Part shown: in pieces, positions 11,923 through 23,012 of the stretch
Layout of the letters: every line of letters begins with the position of its first letter
Numbering within the stretch: the stretch's first letter is position 1
Assembly: GCA_022495995.1 (NCBI GenBank)
Contig: JAFEMH010000072.1
Span: forward strand, 1-64,000
Reading direction: 5' to 3'
Origin: Adenophora triphylla var. japonica
Lineage: Eukaryota; Streptophyta; Magnoliopsida; Asterales; Campanulaceae
Length of the DNA stretch: 64,000 nt
Made by a program: the position numbers and the translations under genes
Notes under the pieces: generated by a model
Databases searched by the model: none
Seen by the model: only the letters and a program-made list of their open reading frames with translations
What the model was told of the DNA's origin: nothing

Positions 11923-12830
11923 TGATGAGCCCGGATCTACTGAATCGGGCCCGCGCTCGGTCTGGTCCAAGGAACCAGTGACGTGGCAGTTCCTAGACCT
12001 CTGGGGGGGAAGACCGCGGACAGATAGGCCCTTGAGGTCAAGACCGCGTCCCTCCCCGCATTAATCCTATCAAAGACCGGAAGGATCCTGACCGCTATAT
12101 TCGTGCCCGCACGACCTGTGACCGTTGGGTCCATGCCCGCAGATTGTATGTCCGCAGGGACCCATGCCCGCAGTAGGCATGACCGCATCAACCGTGCTCG
12201 CGTCATATACCTTTGGCTGCGGCCACAATGTTGACCGGGGCACATGTCTGCCTCCCGGTTAATATCAAGCCTTGCGAGCAAGTTAGCTTGCGCTCGACAA
12301 AGCCACTTGCCGGCTCCCCATCACGCATTCAATGCGGCTCGCCTGCGCCTACTATTCCATTTAATGCTCCAAGCCTGGCTACACGGCTCATGTCCCTTTC
12401 GGCCATGTCCCCCGGACGATCAATGTTCCCTCCCTGACAGGACCAATTAGATGCGAACACGTGTAGCTGGTCAAATACCAAAGTGCCCCCTAGGGCTGAT
12501 CTCATTGCTGATCTCATTGCTTACCTCAACAAGCACCATTGCATTGCCTATAAATAGAAGGCCTTTACCCCCTTGGGCAAGGTAAGTTCCAAATATATTG
12601 AGTAAGCCATATTACTCTAAACCCTAAACACACACACACTCCAAGGTATTCAAAGCCTTATTATCTCAGTATTCTTACTCTCACACCCGAGGGCCTGAGT
12701 TGGAGTAATATCCAACTTTGACCTTAACGGTGCTTATTTGTGTTGTGATCTAGGTACCAACAAACCACCTAAAATATCCTAGCCAGATATCCTCGAACCG
12801 CTCCTGACCCTGAACAGCTTGGCGTCATCA
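11923..12830 (+). repeat. 3' LTR of element A
   Basis: A 908-bp LTR beginning TGATGAGCCC and ending GGCGTCATCA, giving a short terminal inverted repeat TGATGA/TCATCA. Positions 12042-12830 match 1-789. It has the same ACACGTGT and TATAAATA promoter motifs as the 5' copy at 12457 and 12549. Confidence 0.88.
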
Positions 12831-13802
12831 GGAGCATAAACGGGATGCGCTTCCTAATGCTTAATCTTTTGATAGTGGAGCAAATCTTCGTGATAGTTTT
12901 TTTGCAGTATATCATTAGTTCATTATCAGAACTATTTGTCTGGATCATCAGGGTGAATATGGAGGCTTCATACAAAGGGAATGTTAAAAGAAATCCAATG
13001 GGGTGTTATGATATTAAAGGGTTGATATGTCATTTTGATTGATGGTATTTTCTTAAGAACTGACATTGCGGGGGTATTTAGTTGCGGATGTAAATAATAA
13101 TTCTCATAAATTAATTAGTTTATCATTTGGATAATCAGTTTATTTTATTTTCTTTATTTTTTTAATTAAAGATCAATCAAACCAATCTTTAAAAAAGTGA
13201 GACTATCTTATGAAATAGCACAACCGAAAGTGTAATTGAAGAGTTTAAAAAAAAAAAGAGAGAGAGAAAACTAGAGTTTATTAAAGCTTTAAAAATTAAA
13301 AAGATAGGCTTTGACAAGACATTTAGGACTCTTTGGTAGTCAAGTGGGATTAGCCCGTATTAATAGGGAGGAGATTGTTAATCCTATGATTAATAATGAG
13401 GCTTCCTAATAATCCTGATTAAAAATATAAATTTTTGTTTGGTAGAATCACATAAAACAAGACAATGTTCTTTTAAAGATCAAATTACCCGTACAATTAT
13501 AAAGAGACAATCAAGAGCAAAATTAAAGAAAAATAGCACTTTTTTTTTTTTTTCTAAATTGACAACATGTTAACATTTTGTACAGAGAAAATTAAATATG
13601 AAAAGTTAAAAGTAATTTAATAATTGACATATAGTGGTTGCTTGATGGTTAGAGGCGGTAGCATGTAAGGATAGAAGAGCGGCTAGAAGGGGAAGACAAT
13701 TGATGTCGGTGAAAGATGGAGTGGGGCCGCTAGGTTTAGGTTTGGAAATAGAAGGGGGGGGGGGGGAGAATATATAGGAGATGCACCATAATAAGAGGGA
13801 GT
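12831..13802. other. Non-coding flank of element A
   Basis: AT-rich DNA with poly-A/T and (G)n runs (13748-13765). A T-run followed by GCAG at about 12896-12906 and a short open stretch suggest an old gene or element fragment, but I cannot identify it. Nothing else is supported. Confidence 0.4.
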
Positions 13803-13889
13803 CTCCTGTGAGAGACTATGATCCGTCTCATGGTGAGACGGCCGACCCACGATCCACGTGACCCGCCACGCGCTGGCTTTATAAGTAAA

Positions 13890-13921
<32 letters not shown>

Positions 13922-14590
13922 TTTTTTTTTTTCTGAGAAAAAGTAATAGTTACCATCTCTTAAAGTAATAGTTTGTATACCTTAAAGTAATAGTTCGTAT
14001 ACATTAAAGTAATACATATATACAGAAAAGTAATAGTGTTTTTCCCTAAGTTTTCTATGTATTACTTTAAGTAATAGTTTTTCCCTAACTCATGTATATG
14101 AATGTAATAGTTTATACAAGTAAATGTAACACTTTGATATATGAAATTGTAACATATTTCTATAGATAATGTAATACTTTTACATGAAAACATATATACC
14201 TATACATATGTGTTACAATTATGTACAAATACTATTATATATAAATAACACGTTTGTTACATTTTAGTTATAATAAGTATTACTTTTGCCAAACGAAGAA
14301 AACATAGAAAAAAACATTATTACTTTTCTGTATATATGTATTACTTTAATGTATACAAACTATTACTTTAATGTATACAAACTATTACTTTAATGTATAC
14401 AAACTATTACTTTATGTTGGCTGAAGGATTGGACTTAAGGCAAATGTGGGCTTGGGCGACCGCCCATTCCAGCTTGAGCGACCGCCCATATGCAAAAAGC
14501 TTGGCAGGAGGCGCGGGTTGGCTTTGTTGGGCGGGTAATGGAGCGGGTTTCGGGTCATTCCGACCCGTCTCATGGGTGAGACGGGTTTGC
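13803..14590. mobile_element. Putative fold-back transposable element with repeat-bearing inverted arms
   Basis: The stretch 13945-14050 is the inverted complement of about 14305-14418. Both arms contain tandem units of about 22 bp built on TTAAAGTAATAGTTTGTATA. The outer ends, CCGTCTCATGGTGAGACGG near 13830 and CCCGTCTCATGGGTGAGACG near 14564, also face each other and are each palindromic. No transposase is present. This fits a non-autonomous fold-back or MULE-like element; the exact ends and target duplication are not clear. Confidence 0.55.
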
Positions 14591-14641
14591 CTGTTCTCAC
14601 CCAAGTTTTTGTCCCATAATAATGGTTGCACTAAAGTTGTA

Positions 14642-14873
14642 CTCCCTCCTTTTCTAAATATTTATCCCATTTGACTTTTTTGTTGAACTTTGACCACAAA
14701 TTTATAAGAGATTAATCATGTTCATGAAATTCTAAAAGTTGTTGTTGATAATATTATTAATGGTGAATCAATAGAAATTTTTAAAATTTCATGAACATAA
14801 TTAAATTGTCATATATTTGTGGTCAAAGTTTAACTAAAAGTCAAATGGAACAAACATTTTGAAACGGAGGGAG
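14642..14873. mobile_element. Stowaway-type MITE, family 1
   Basis: CTCCCTCC at the left and GGAGGGAG at the right form the inverted ends, each flanked by TA. The 232-bp element is almost entirely self-complementary, pairing TTTGACCACAAAT with ATTTGTGGTCAAA. A second copy of the same family, inverted, is at 32742-32974. Confidence 0.85.
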
Positions 14874-15712
14874 TATAATAACAAGATATTGTGAGTATGA
14901 AAAGTGGGGTGAGCTGTTAGTGGGGTATAAAATAATATATGGGACAGTTGTTACGAGTATAAGTGAGTCTCATTAATTAAAAATATAAGACTTTCCATTT
15001 TGGGCTTTACTTACTATTAAAATGAAAATTAGTCTAATTTGAAATGGAACAAGTGGGCGTATAAAGTATTCACGTCATCTAAAAAAATTAACTAATATTT
15101 ATGACATACATAAAAGAAAAATAAAAATTTAATTTGAATTTATTGTTAAAGATGGTAGTTATATTTTATTTGTATATTATTTCTCTTCTAGTGAATGAAA
15201 ACATAAAACATGTCAAAATAGATCATATATTTATTTTTATTTTAATTAAATTATTATTTAAAATTATTTATATTTAATTATTAAAAATATTTAATTAGTT
15301 AATAATATTTAATTGTAAATAAAAGTAACAATATAAAAATTATAATTTGATTTTAATATCTAACATTGGAGATGCTATCAGGGACTTTTTAAATAAGTAT
15401 CAAAATTGATTGTGATACCTAGATGAAAATTTAGTACCCTATAAATAGTGCTTCATATGTATTAAAATTTGATTTTGATAATTATAACTTAACACTCCGT
15501 TGTAAATTACCTAATCGCAACTCCGACTTAAAACGCCATCAGAAAAATAAACACGAAATTGATCCTTGTTTCTAACACCTCTTGTGGACCCAAGAACAAG
15601 TATTAATTTAAAGTATTAATCACCACAACAAAAATATTACCGTCTTTAATTAATTAATACCCAAGAAAATGGTTCAAGGGTGTGAAAAGAGAAATTACTC
15701 CGCAAATTAAGT
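14874..15712. other. Non-coding DNA downstream of the cyclin gene
   Basis: AT-rich. The part 14880-15060 contains TTGTGAGTATGAAAAGTGG and TGAGTCTCATTAA, motifs found inside the longer MITE family of this window, so it is probably a worn MITE. The rest (15061-15712) is the 3' flank of the cyclin gene and shows no recognisable feature. Confidence 0.45.
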
Positions 15713-18496
15713 TCAAACAGTCAACTCATGTACTTGTTGATGAGTTGACTTTGACTCATCATCATCATCTATGCTATAATGGAGGTTTGTTCTGTTTACA
15801 TTTGCAGAAATCTCTGTTTGGAGATGAGAACAATAGGTATGGTATGTGTTTGGTGTCACGTTTAACTGGAACCTTAACCCGAATAAGAAGTCCACTTCTA
15901 GAAGGTTCATTTCTGCTGTGCTGATTCCTCCAATTTTGGCATAGTATGCGTTGTTGTAATATCTGAAAATTTTACAAATACAATGTAGAAAATATTTAAT
16001 TAAAAAATTGACAATATTTTGCATAAATAAATAAACATCAAAAAAGGCCATGAAAGGTTTGTCACAAGATCTTTATCAAAATTCTATCAACTTAACAAAA
16101 TAATAAAATAAAATCAATTTATAACGTATGCTCTCTCCATCCGAAAAAAATAATTTTATTTTTGAGATCAACTAAATTAAACTTTGCATGGCTACGTAGT
16201 CAGCACACAGACATACTAAACACAAATAATTTAGGTTCATATGGCTTACCACAGACCTACCTAAAAGTTCATGAATGTTATTGATGCTCAAAGTTAGTTT
16301 TGTAGGCTTATATATCAAAATTCAAATTCAAATCTTTTTGATATACTCTCTCAGTCCCACGTTAGTTAGACGTATTTCCTTTTTTATCCGTTCTACGTGA
16401 GTATACACTATTCAAAATGACAATTTTTTTATTATTTTATATTCAATGAGATTCACTTGTCATACTTACAAAAATAATTCACTTACTATTTCTCTCACTC
16501 ATTCGCTTCTTATTTTATTTTTCATATTTACAACACCTTCTCTACTAATTCTCTCTCCTTTTATTATACTATTATTTCTTAGTTAATGTACCCAAATTTT
16601 AGTCCACATTCACGTGAGATAAGACGGAGAGAGTATGAAATAGGAATCATGATAATTTTAGGATGTGGGTGAATAAAGCACAAAACAATCATCTTGTTGT
16701 GAAACAATCCCAATTTCCTCGACTATGGTCATTATTTTTTAAGGGAAGGGACAAATAAAATTAAAATTTATTAAATTAAAAGAACATAATCGAATCTTGG
16801 GTTTTTGTTTAGTCGTATATTTTGAGTTCACAGGTAATGTCTTCGTGGTAATGGACAGATAAGAAACAACTTCATCTTAGGTGGCTTTTGTCTTCTAAAA
16901 ACAGTTGGTTTCCACATGCCTGTCCTCAACACTATGGCACTTGCATGTTGTTTCTTTAAAATTGTAATTTTGGGCATTAAGGTTAAATTCTCAAATTTTA
17001 TTCTCTTTCAGTTTTATATTAATAAGTACTGTGTCACATTAATTTTTTTTTATTCGTCCTAAAATATGCTTTCCAGTCTCATCTGAAAAGGCACAATATT
17101 GATATTATACAAGAATTAAAAAGAATTAAAGAGAGAATATAGTAAAGTAAGAGTTATGAGTATGAAAAGTGATATAAGAGAGAGAATGTAGTGTATGAAA
17201 TAGTAAGTGGATAGTTATTTTGAGTATGATAAGTGGGTTTCACACAATGGGGGATCTACACCATAGGCTTCACTAGACACCACTTTACATACATAAATAT
17301 AATAGGCTTCACTAAGCGCGAAACATTTGGTGTTGCATGTTTTTTAAAACAGGTCAAAACGACGTCGTTTTGCTAAATTTTTTTTGATTGCCTAGGCAAC
17401 CCCATGCACTATTGTAGATTCGCCCATGGTTCTACAAATAAATGAGTATTGAAAAGTTTCATTTTGGAGTGTGCATTTTTAAATGGAATACCCAAAATGA
17501 AAATTTGTGTATTTTCGGATGAGAACGAGGAAATATAACCTTTCTAAAATTAAAAAAAAAAACAGTATTAATGCCAATTTAATATGGTAAAAAACAAGTA
17601 AAAACATATAAAGAGAAAAAAAATTAACATATCAATTAAAACACTTATTATTATGAAAATGGTTAAAATAATATGCAATCTATTATCTATGCACCCTCAA
17701 ATTTTAATTTTCTTTTAGTAGGGGGGTGGCCGTGGGTTTAACGTTTAATGTCTACAACTCTCTATTTTCCGAATATATATCGCTCTTTTTTTTTTTTTTT
17801 CAATCCCTAAAATATGTGTTGCAATTCTAAATTAAGAATTATTTTCGGTTGAATTTTACCATGGTATTAATGGACAAACAAATAAAATACATAAAAAACA
17901 AAAATGAACAATTCATTACATTTATTTACAATGAGATGGAGATGTTATATTACCGCTGCTACTGAATTATGATTATAAGACATCATATCATAAGTATTTT
18001 TTATTTATTTTTATAAAACCATTATAAGACATCATATAAAAACATTAACAATCGAAAATAAAAATCATCTCGAAAAATCCACGTAGATTTCCAACAAATC
18101 ATGCATATTATCAATTTTCGATGATTAAAACCAAAATAAAAATATTAAAAACACAAACAAAACTTACATATCGTCCATGAACTTAGCAGAAACCAAGACA
18201 CTGGTGATCAACAGCCGATGAACATTGAAAGAATTGATTGGCAAATACGCCTGTTTCTGCGCAAACCGATCAAGATAAACGTACGCCACCACAAAACACG
18301 ACGGGCTACAATGCGCATACTTAAAGATCCTCTCCAGGTAGCTTTGAATCGATATCGTAGGCCGAGTTAACCCATGAAAAACTGAGATTTTCTCTGTATC
18401 TAATCTACGGTTAAGATCGTTGGATTCGGCCACCCTTTGAAGGAGATGAGAGAGATAAGTTATCACTTTCGGCATGAGTTCAAGCTCTGCCGCCAT
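15713..18496 (-). CDS. CYCU4: P/U-type cyclin (CYCU4/CYCP4-like), two exons
   Basis: Exon 1 is 18496-18168 and exon 2 is 15962-15713, giving 579 nt, 192 residues and a TGA stop. The junction joins FMDD to IYYNNAYYAK in frame with a consensus donor (GTAAGT) and acceptor (TTTTCAG). Exon 1 has the family hallmarks RVAESNDLNRR, SVFHGLTRPTISIQSYLERI and SCFVVAYVYLDRF, and SFNVHRLLITSV; exon 2 has GGISTAEMNLLEVDFLFGL and LNVTPNT. The cyclin box covers about residues 40-150 and the length is usual for the family. Plant P/U-type cyclins are thought to bind A-type CDKs and link phosphate or hormone signals to growth. No lesion is seen, so this looks like a working host gene. Which member (U4-1, U4-2 and so on) is not certain. 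Confidence 0.93.
16346..16633. mobile_element. Stowaway-type MITE in the cyclin intron
   Basis: Ends CTCTCTCAGTCCCACG and GACGGAGAGAG form imperfect inverted repeats, each next to TA. The body has the CTCACTC...TCTCTCCTTTTATTATAC composition of the longer (about 280 bp) MITE family that recurs at 20490, 35909, 42576, 43252 and 43552. Confidence 0.75.
17040..17250. mobile_element. Degenerate MITE remnant in the cyclin intron
   Basis: GAGTATGAAAAGTGATATAAGAGAG and TGAGTATGATAAGTGGGTTTCA-like segments match the inverted interior of the longer MITE family, but the ends are not recognisable. Low confidence in its limits. Confidence 0.4.
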
Positions 18497-18553
18497 TGAT
18501 GGAGAAAATGGAAGGTTTTTAAGCTTGGGGGATATATTTGAGGGTTGAATATA

Positions 18554-18561
18554 TATTTATA
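18554..18561 (-). promoter_or_regulatory. TATA box of the cyclin gene
   Basis: On the minus strand TATAAATA(TATA) lies 58-65 bases upstream of the cyclin ATG (18496). A start of transcription near 18525 would give a short leader of about 30 bases. Confidence 0.55.
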
Positions 18562-20489
18562 GTATGGTTTTTTGAAGGGTATATTTTGTAACGTGCTAAC
18601 GCGGTTGATATTGTGAGTTGGAATGAGCTGGTTAATTGTTAAGGACAAGTGTGGATCTATCCTTTTATTTTATGACAATTATGTCCAGATTTATGTCCAG
18701 AGTGGACTTGGCTTGCTTTAGATTTCATACAAGTCATTTTAGATTTGGGGTGGTAAATTAAAGTGAATATTAATTATTTTGTTAGTAATTTGAAACATAA
18801 TTTACTGTTTTAAGTGGGTTTAGCCCCCGACTTTGGACTGTAAAATAGTTGTAATTTGAAGGGTATGTTTGTCTTTTAAAACACTCCTGACACCTCTAAA
18901 TTCATTTATTTACATGAGACATAATTTTAGTTGTCGGGTGTTGAATTACTGTACAATATTTGGATTACGAAAAAACCAAGTACTTTTAAAGTTGGATGTT
19001 TGTAACATAAACATCAATCCAATAGTTATCTAAAGCTAAAAATATTAGAGTTAATCTAGTGACATTGAAGCTAATTTAGGACTAAAAGTAATGGATTTAA
19101 ATAACTTAAAATAGTGATGAAAATTATTAAAGTTAATCAAGTGTCTGGTGGATCGAGTTATATCTTGCTAAATAAGGAAAAGACATCTACGGGTTTTGCT
19201 AATGATTCACATACAGATATAAATAAGATACACTCCCCGTCCCATTTTAATATTATTAATTAAAAAATAAAATATTGTGAGTATAAAAAAAGTAAGAAAA
19301 AAAGTTGGTAGGAAATATTAAGCGTGTTGTTTGTAAGTGTAGCAAGTGAGTCTTGTTATTCATTTTAAAAAATAAAGCAGCTAAGACAGAATAAAAAAAA
19401 GTAAGAATCTTAAATCGGGGCGGAGAGAATAGTATGTATTACTACCTCCACCTCCGTTCCAAATTTCAAAATGTATGATAAAAAATATTTTTTTAATTTC
19501 AAACAAATTTGAAATTTGTTTGACCATTTATTTTGAAATGAAGAAAATAGTATTTTTTTTACATAATTCATCTCATAATAAATATCATATTTTCGTAAAG
19601 TCATCCAAAGAAAATAAATACATTTATTAAATATCGCGTGGAAAATAAATAGGTTTTGTAGAAATTAATTAAGGGACAATTTAATTTGAGTTGATGCAAT
19701 GAATATTAGTTCCACTTTTTAGCAAGTGATCCCAATAAATATTCTTATTGCTTTTCACTTGTTGAACCATCATCTGTCTGGTGACAGCTTGTTCCATGGA
19801 TATGAACAATTAAAAGATAACTGATTTTGTGCTGATCATTATTAACTTCCTCCAAATATCTCTCAAAAATAAAATAAAATAAAATTAATATTAACTTCCT
19901 ACAAAGGCAATCTTGCATGTAATAAACAAATTAAATGGACTACATGTAATTATCTGATTTCAAAAATCACAACTCATTCATCATAAATCAAACTCATTTA
20001 TTTAACATCAATATGTTCATAGCCAGCTTGATAAAATTTCCGTTAAATTATTAAAATGATAAACTTTACATAAATTCATGATTAAAATATGATATATTTT
20101 TGGGAAAAGGTTGTTAAGAAATTTGCACCCAAACAATCAGAATAAAGAAGCAAAATAAGTAAAAGAATCACGCAGAAAAACACAAGATCTATTAACCCAG
20201 TTTCGTCCGTGTATTGGACTATGTCTGAGAGTGATAACAAGCCAATATTATTCTTAATAATATCTCTATGTTGCGTTACTAAGATGTGTTCTAGCCGGAA
20301 CTATGTTTATACGGGTGTATAATCAGAAATTCTAAACTTATTTTGAGTAGAAATTCCATCTAAAAATGAAACAAAATATTGTTGAAATTGGTAATATGCA
20401 CCCCAGCTCATTGGCCGCATAGCACCTGCCTATGGTGGCGGGGCCAAAAAAGTTTATAAGCGGATGCAAGATTATTGGACTATGAAATA
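18562..20489. other. Non-coding upstream region of the cyclin gene
   Basis: AT-rich DNA. A worn MITE is likely at 19231-19433 (CACTCCCCGTCCCATTTT ... CGGGGCGGAGAGAATAGTA). Around 19490-19545 there is a local inverted repeat built on ATTTCAAACAAATTTGAAAT. The part 20100-20380 has a run resembling retrotransposon LTR sequence (ACGCAGAAAAACACAAGATC) that I cannot assign. No gene seen. Confidence 0.4.
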
Positions 20490-20775
20490 CTACCTCCGTC
20501 CCGGCCGAAGTGTTCCAACTTTCTATTTTGGGCGTCCCATTTAAAATGTCTCATACCAAAAAAAGGAAAGTTTTTCACTATTCCACCCACTCATTCTCTC
20601 TCCTACTTTACTTTTACACTCACAACATTCTCTCTCCTAACTATTTATCTCACTCATTCTCTCTCCTATTTAATTTTTCATACTCACAACATTTAAACTT
20701 TTCTCTTTCTTAAATCACTTTCCTTAATTCTCGTACAATTGTCCTTTTCGGACACTTCGACGGGAACGGAGGGAG
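20490..20775. mobile_element. Stowaway-type MITE, long family
   Basis: Left end CTACCTCCGTCCCGGCC and right end GGGAACGGAGGGAG, each flanked by TA. The interior has the CACTCATTCTCTCTCCTA segment typical of this family. Confidence 0.8.
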
Positions 20776-21293
20776 TATTGTAATTTAATAGTTAAATATG
20801 GTTTAAAGGGTTCAAAAATATAATATAGTGTTATTTTTTCTTAGTAGGAGGTAAAACATTAATTAAAAGGTAAAAGACAATATTTTAAAAAGGGATTTTT
20901 ACCAATAAGTCCTTGTTAGAAGGTGAAATTTATAAAAAAAAAACACCACATTTCATATTCTACCTTAGGGTCCATAGCTTGAAAATCATTTTACCAATAA
21001 ACCCCTAGCCTCTTTTAAAATATTTCATACCAATTTAAATGACGAAACTGCCCTCTTCCTCGCTCATTCTCTTCTCTCTCTAATCGCAACTCCTTTCTCT
21101 CTCTAATCGCAATTCGCGTTCAACATCTCCGACAATCATCAAAAAAAGAGGCTCAATATTCCAAGCGTGTCCTGATCCGGTCAATCCTTGGCCCCCCCGA
21201 CGGTGGATTTGGTCTTGCCGTCCAGACGGAGACGTCTCCATGGACGCCAAAACCAACAGGTCTCAATACAGAACTCGACTAAGAGGAATTGAT

Positions 21294-21519
21294 TGAAAAG
21301 AAACAGTAATAAACGGATAAATTGATATGAATTTGGCTGCATTAAGATACCAGCCATGTATGTATTATTATATACTGTGAGTGGGAGTTACACCCTATGT
21401 AAATACATGAATCATCAAATCCTGAGTACATGAAAGTTAAAGAACAGATACATGATAAGAATGAATGTACATATGGTAATTAATATTAAGATAAGTCTTG
21501 TCTAACATTATGTCTATCA
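21294..21519 (-). repeat. 3' LTR of copia 1
   Basis: A 226-bp copy matching 25776-26001. On the minus strand it follows the polypurine tract. Ends are TGAAAAG...CTATCA in the plus reading. Confidence 0.92.
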
Positions 21520-21531
21520 CGCCCCCGCAAG
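21520..21531 (-). promoter_or_regulatory. Polypurine tract of copia 1
   Basis: On the minus strand the sequence CTTGCGGGGGCG abuts the 3' LTR. Position and purine bias fit the plus-strand primer site. Confidence 0.6.
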
Positions 21532-22070
21532 ATGGACGTTCCTTGGACAAGTCCAATCTTGGACATGAGGAAATGAAACCGAGAACGAGAAAGCGGTTTG
21601 GTAAGGGCATCAGCGAGTTGGTATCCGCCGGAGATGTGCTGGACTCGTAGATTTCCAAGTTGTATCTGCTCTCGAACAAAGTGAAAAGATAAGGTGATGT
21701 GCTTCATCCGAGAGTGAAAGACAGGATTGGCAGAATAGTGAGTGGCTCCAAGGTTGTCACAGTATATGACCGGGGGATGAGGAATGGGAAAGTGAAGCTC
21801 AGAGAGAAGGTTCTTAATCCATAAGATCTCGGCAGTAGCATCAGCCACGGCTCTAAATTCAGCCTCGGTAGAGGAACGAGCAAGAGTTCGTTGCTTCTTA
21901 GAGGACCAAGCAATGAGATTGCGACCCAGATAAATAAGAAAACCAGAGGTGGAAACATAATCATTTTTGACGCCTGCCCAGTCGGCATCACAAAAGGCGT
22001 GGAGATTAGGTGTGGTGTTACGAAACAGTTGAATACCCATAGTGAGAGTACATTGAAGGTAACGAAGAAT
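21532..22070 (-). pseudogene. RNase H and C-terminus of copia 1 pol
   Basis: Reads HAFCDADWAGVKNDYVSTSG, then WSSKKQRTLARSSTEAEFRA and YCDNLGATHYSANPVFHSR, the standard copia RNase H with catalytic D, E and D residues visible. It ends with the conserved ADALTKPLSRSRF and SKIGLVQG tail. It is in frame with the RT ORF except for one stop at about 22071 (SLK*ILRYLQ), where a CGA codon appears to have become TGA. The domain itself is open. Confidence 0.85.
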
Positions 22071-23012
22071 TCATTTCAATGAAGCCCAGTGATTTTCTTG
22101 GGGGTTTTGCATGAATTGTGCAAGTTTGTTGACATAAAAGGAAATGTCAGGACGAGTGATAGAGAGGTATTGAAGGGCACCAATGATGGCACGATAGTCG
22201 GTGGGGTTAGAGATAGGGGAGGAATGAGAAGAAGTAAGGGGCGGGTAGGTGGGCATAGGTGTGGGTGATGGTTTCGAGTAAATCATGTTGTGGCGGCTAA
22301 GAAGATCGTGGATGTATTTAGTTTGAGAAAGGAGGAGTCCGTGGTGGTTTGGTGTGACTTCAATGCCAAGGAAGTAGGAGAGTGGTCCAAGATCCTTTAG
22401 GGAGAAACGGGAGGCAAGACTGGATATAAAGGAAGCAAGAAATGTAGAGGACGGACCAGTGACAATTATGTCATCGACATAGACTAGAAGGTATAAATGG
22501 TGGGAATTTTTATTGAATATAAAAAGAGAGGGATCAGATAAGGAGGGATGAAAACCATATGAGATGAGGTAGTTTTTGAGTTCGGTGTACCAAGCCCGTG
22601 GGGCTTGTTTCAAACCGTAAATGGCTTTAGAGAGGCGGCAGACATAGGAGGGAGAAGTAGAGTTAATAAAGCCAGGAGGTTGTGTCATATAAACAGTTTC
22701 TTGGAGTGTGCCTTGAAGAAAGGCATTGTTAATATCGAGTTGTCGAAGAGACCAACCTTGACTGAGAGCAAGAGAGAGAAGAAGACGGACAGTAACAGGT
22801 TTTACCACTGGACTGAAGGTGTCAGAATAATCAACACCAGGTTGTTGATGGAACCCTTTAGCTACAAGTCGGACTTTATACTTTTGGATGGTGTTGTCGG
22901 GATTGTATTTTATTCGAAAGACCCATTTGCAACCGACAATATTGTGGGCTTCACTGGCTGGAACAAGAGACCAAGTGTTATTTCGGGTGAGAGCATTTAT
23001 TTCATCGAGCAT
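22071..23012 (-). CDS. Reverse transcriptase of copia 1 pol
   Basis: A 313-residue open frame starting within the polyprotein. It contains NTWSLVPASEAHNIVGCKWV, KVRLVAKGFHQQPGVDYSDT, LDINNAFLQGTL, KAIYGLKQAPRAWY and the catalytic LLVYVDDIIVTG, then DLGPLSYFLGIEV. These are the usual copia RT blocks in order with the YVDD motif intact. The polyprotein continues upstream into integrase and downstream past one stop into RNase H, so the RT would be made only if that stop were read through. Confidence 0.9.
   Translation of the reverse strand: MLDEINALTRNNTWSLVPASEAHNIVGCKWVFRIKYNPDNTIQKYKVRLVAKGFHQQPGVDYSDTFSPVVKPVTVRLLLSLALSQGWSLRQLDINNAFLQGTLQETVYMTQPPGFINSTSPSYVCRLSKAIYGLKQAPRAWYTELKNYLISYGFHPSLSDPSLFIFNKNSHHLYLLVYVDDIIVTGPSSTFLASFISSLASRFSLKDLGPLSYFLGIEVTPNHHGLLLSQTKYIHDLLSRHNMIYSKPSPTPMPTYPPLTSSHSSPISNPTDYRAIIGALQYLSITRPDISFYVNKLAQFMQNPQENHWASLK

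Larger units (their letters stand above)
1..12830 (+). mobile_element. Tat-lineage Ty3/gypsy LTR retrotransposon (element A), degraded, 5' end outside window
   Basis: A 789-base stretch at the left edge is repeated at 12042-12830, so these are the two LTRs. Between them lie gag, protease, reverse transcriptase, RNase H, a second RNase H and integrase in gypsy order on the plus strand, followed by a long region with a gene on the minus strand. The second RNase H and an extra antisense gene between pol and the 3' LTR are known traits of the Tat lineage. All coding parts have stops and frameshifts, and the LTRs differ at many positions, so the copy is old and non-functional. The 3' LTR is 908 bp with TGATGA...TCATCA ends; the window starts about 119 bp into the 5' LTR, so the left target duplication cannot be checked. 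Confidence 0.9.
15963..18167 (-). other. Large intron of the cyclin gene
   Basis: A 2205-bp GT-AG intron between the two cyclin exons. It contains one clear MITE (16346-16633) and a worn one (about 17040-17250), plus AT-rich filler. A single intron at this place, splitting the DD/IYYNN codons, is as expected for the family; its size appears to be due partly to insertions. Confidence 0.85.

Noticed and set aside
12841..13042. Possible exon of a host gene right of element A
   Set aside because: A T-run plus GCAG looks like an acceptor, but the translation matches nothing I recognise and is short in both strands.
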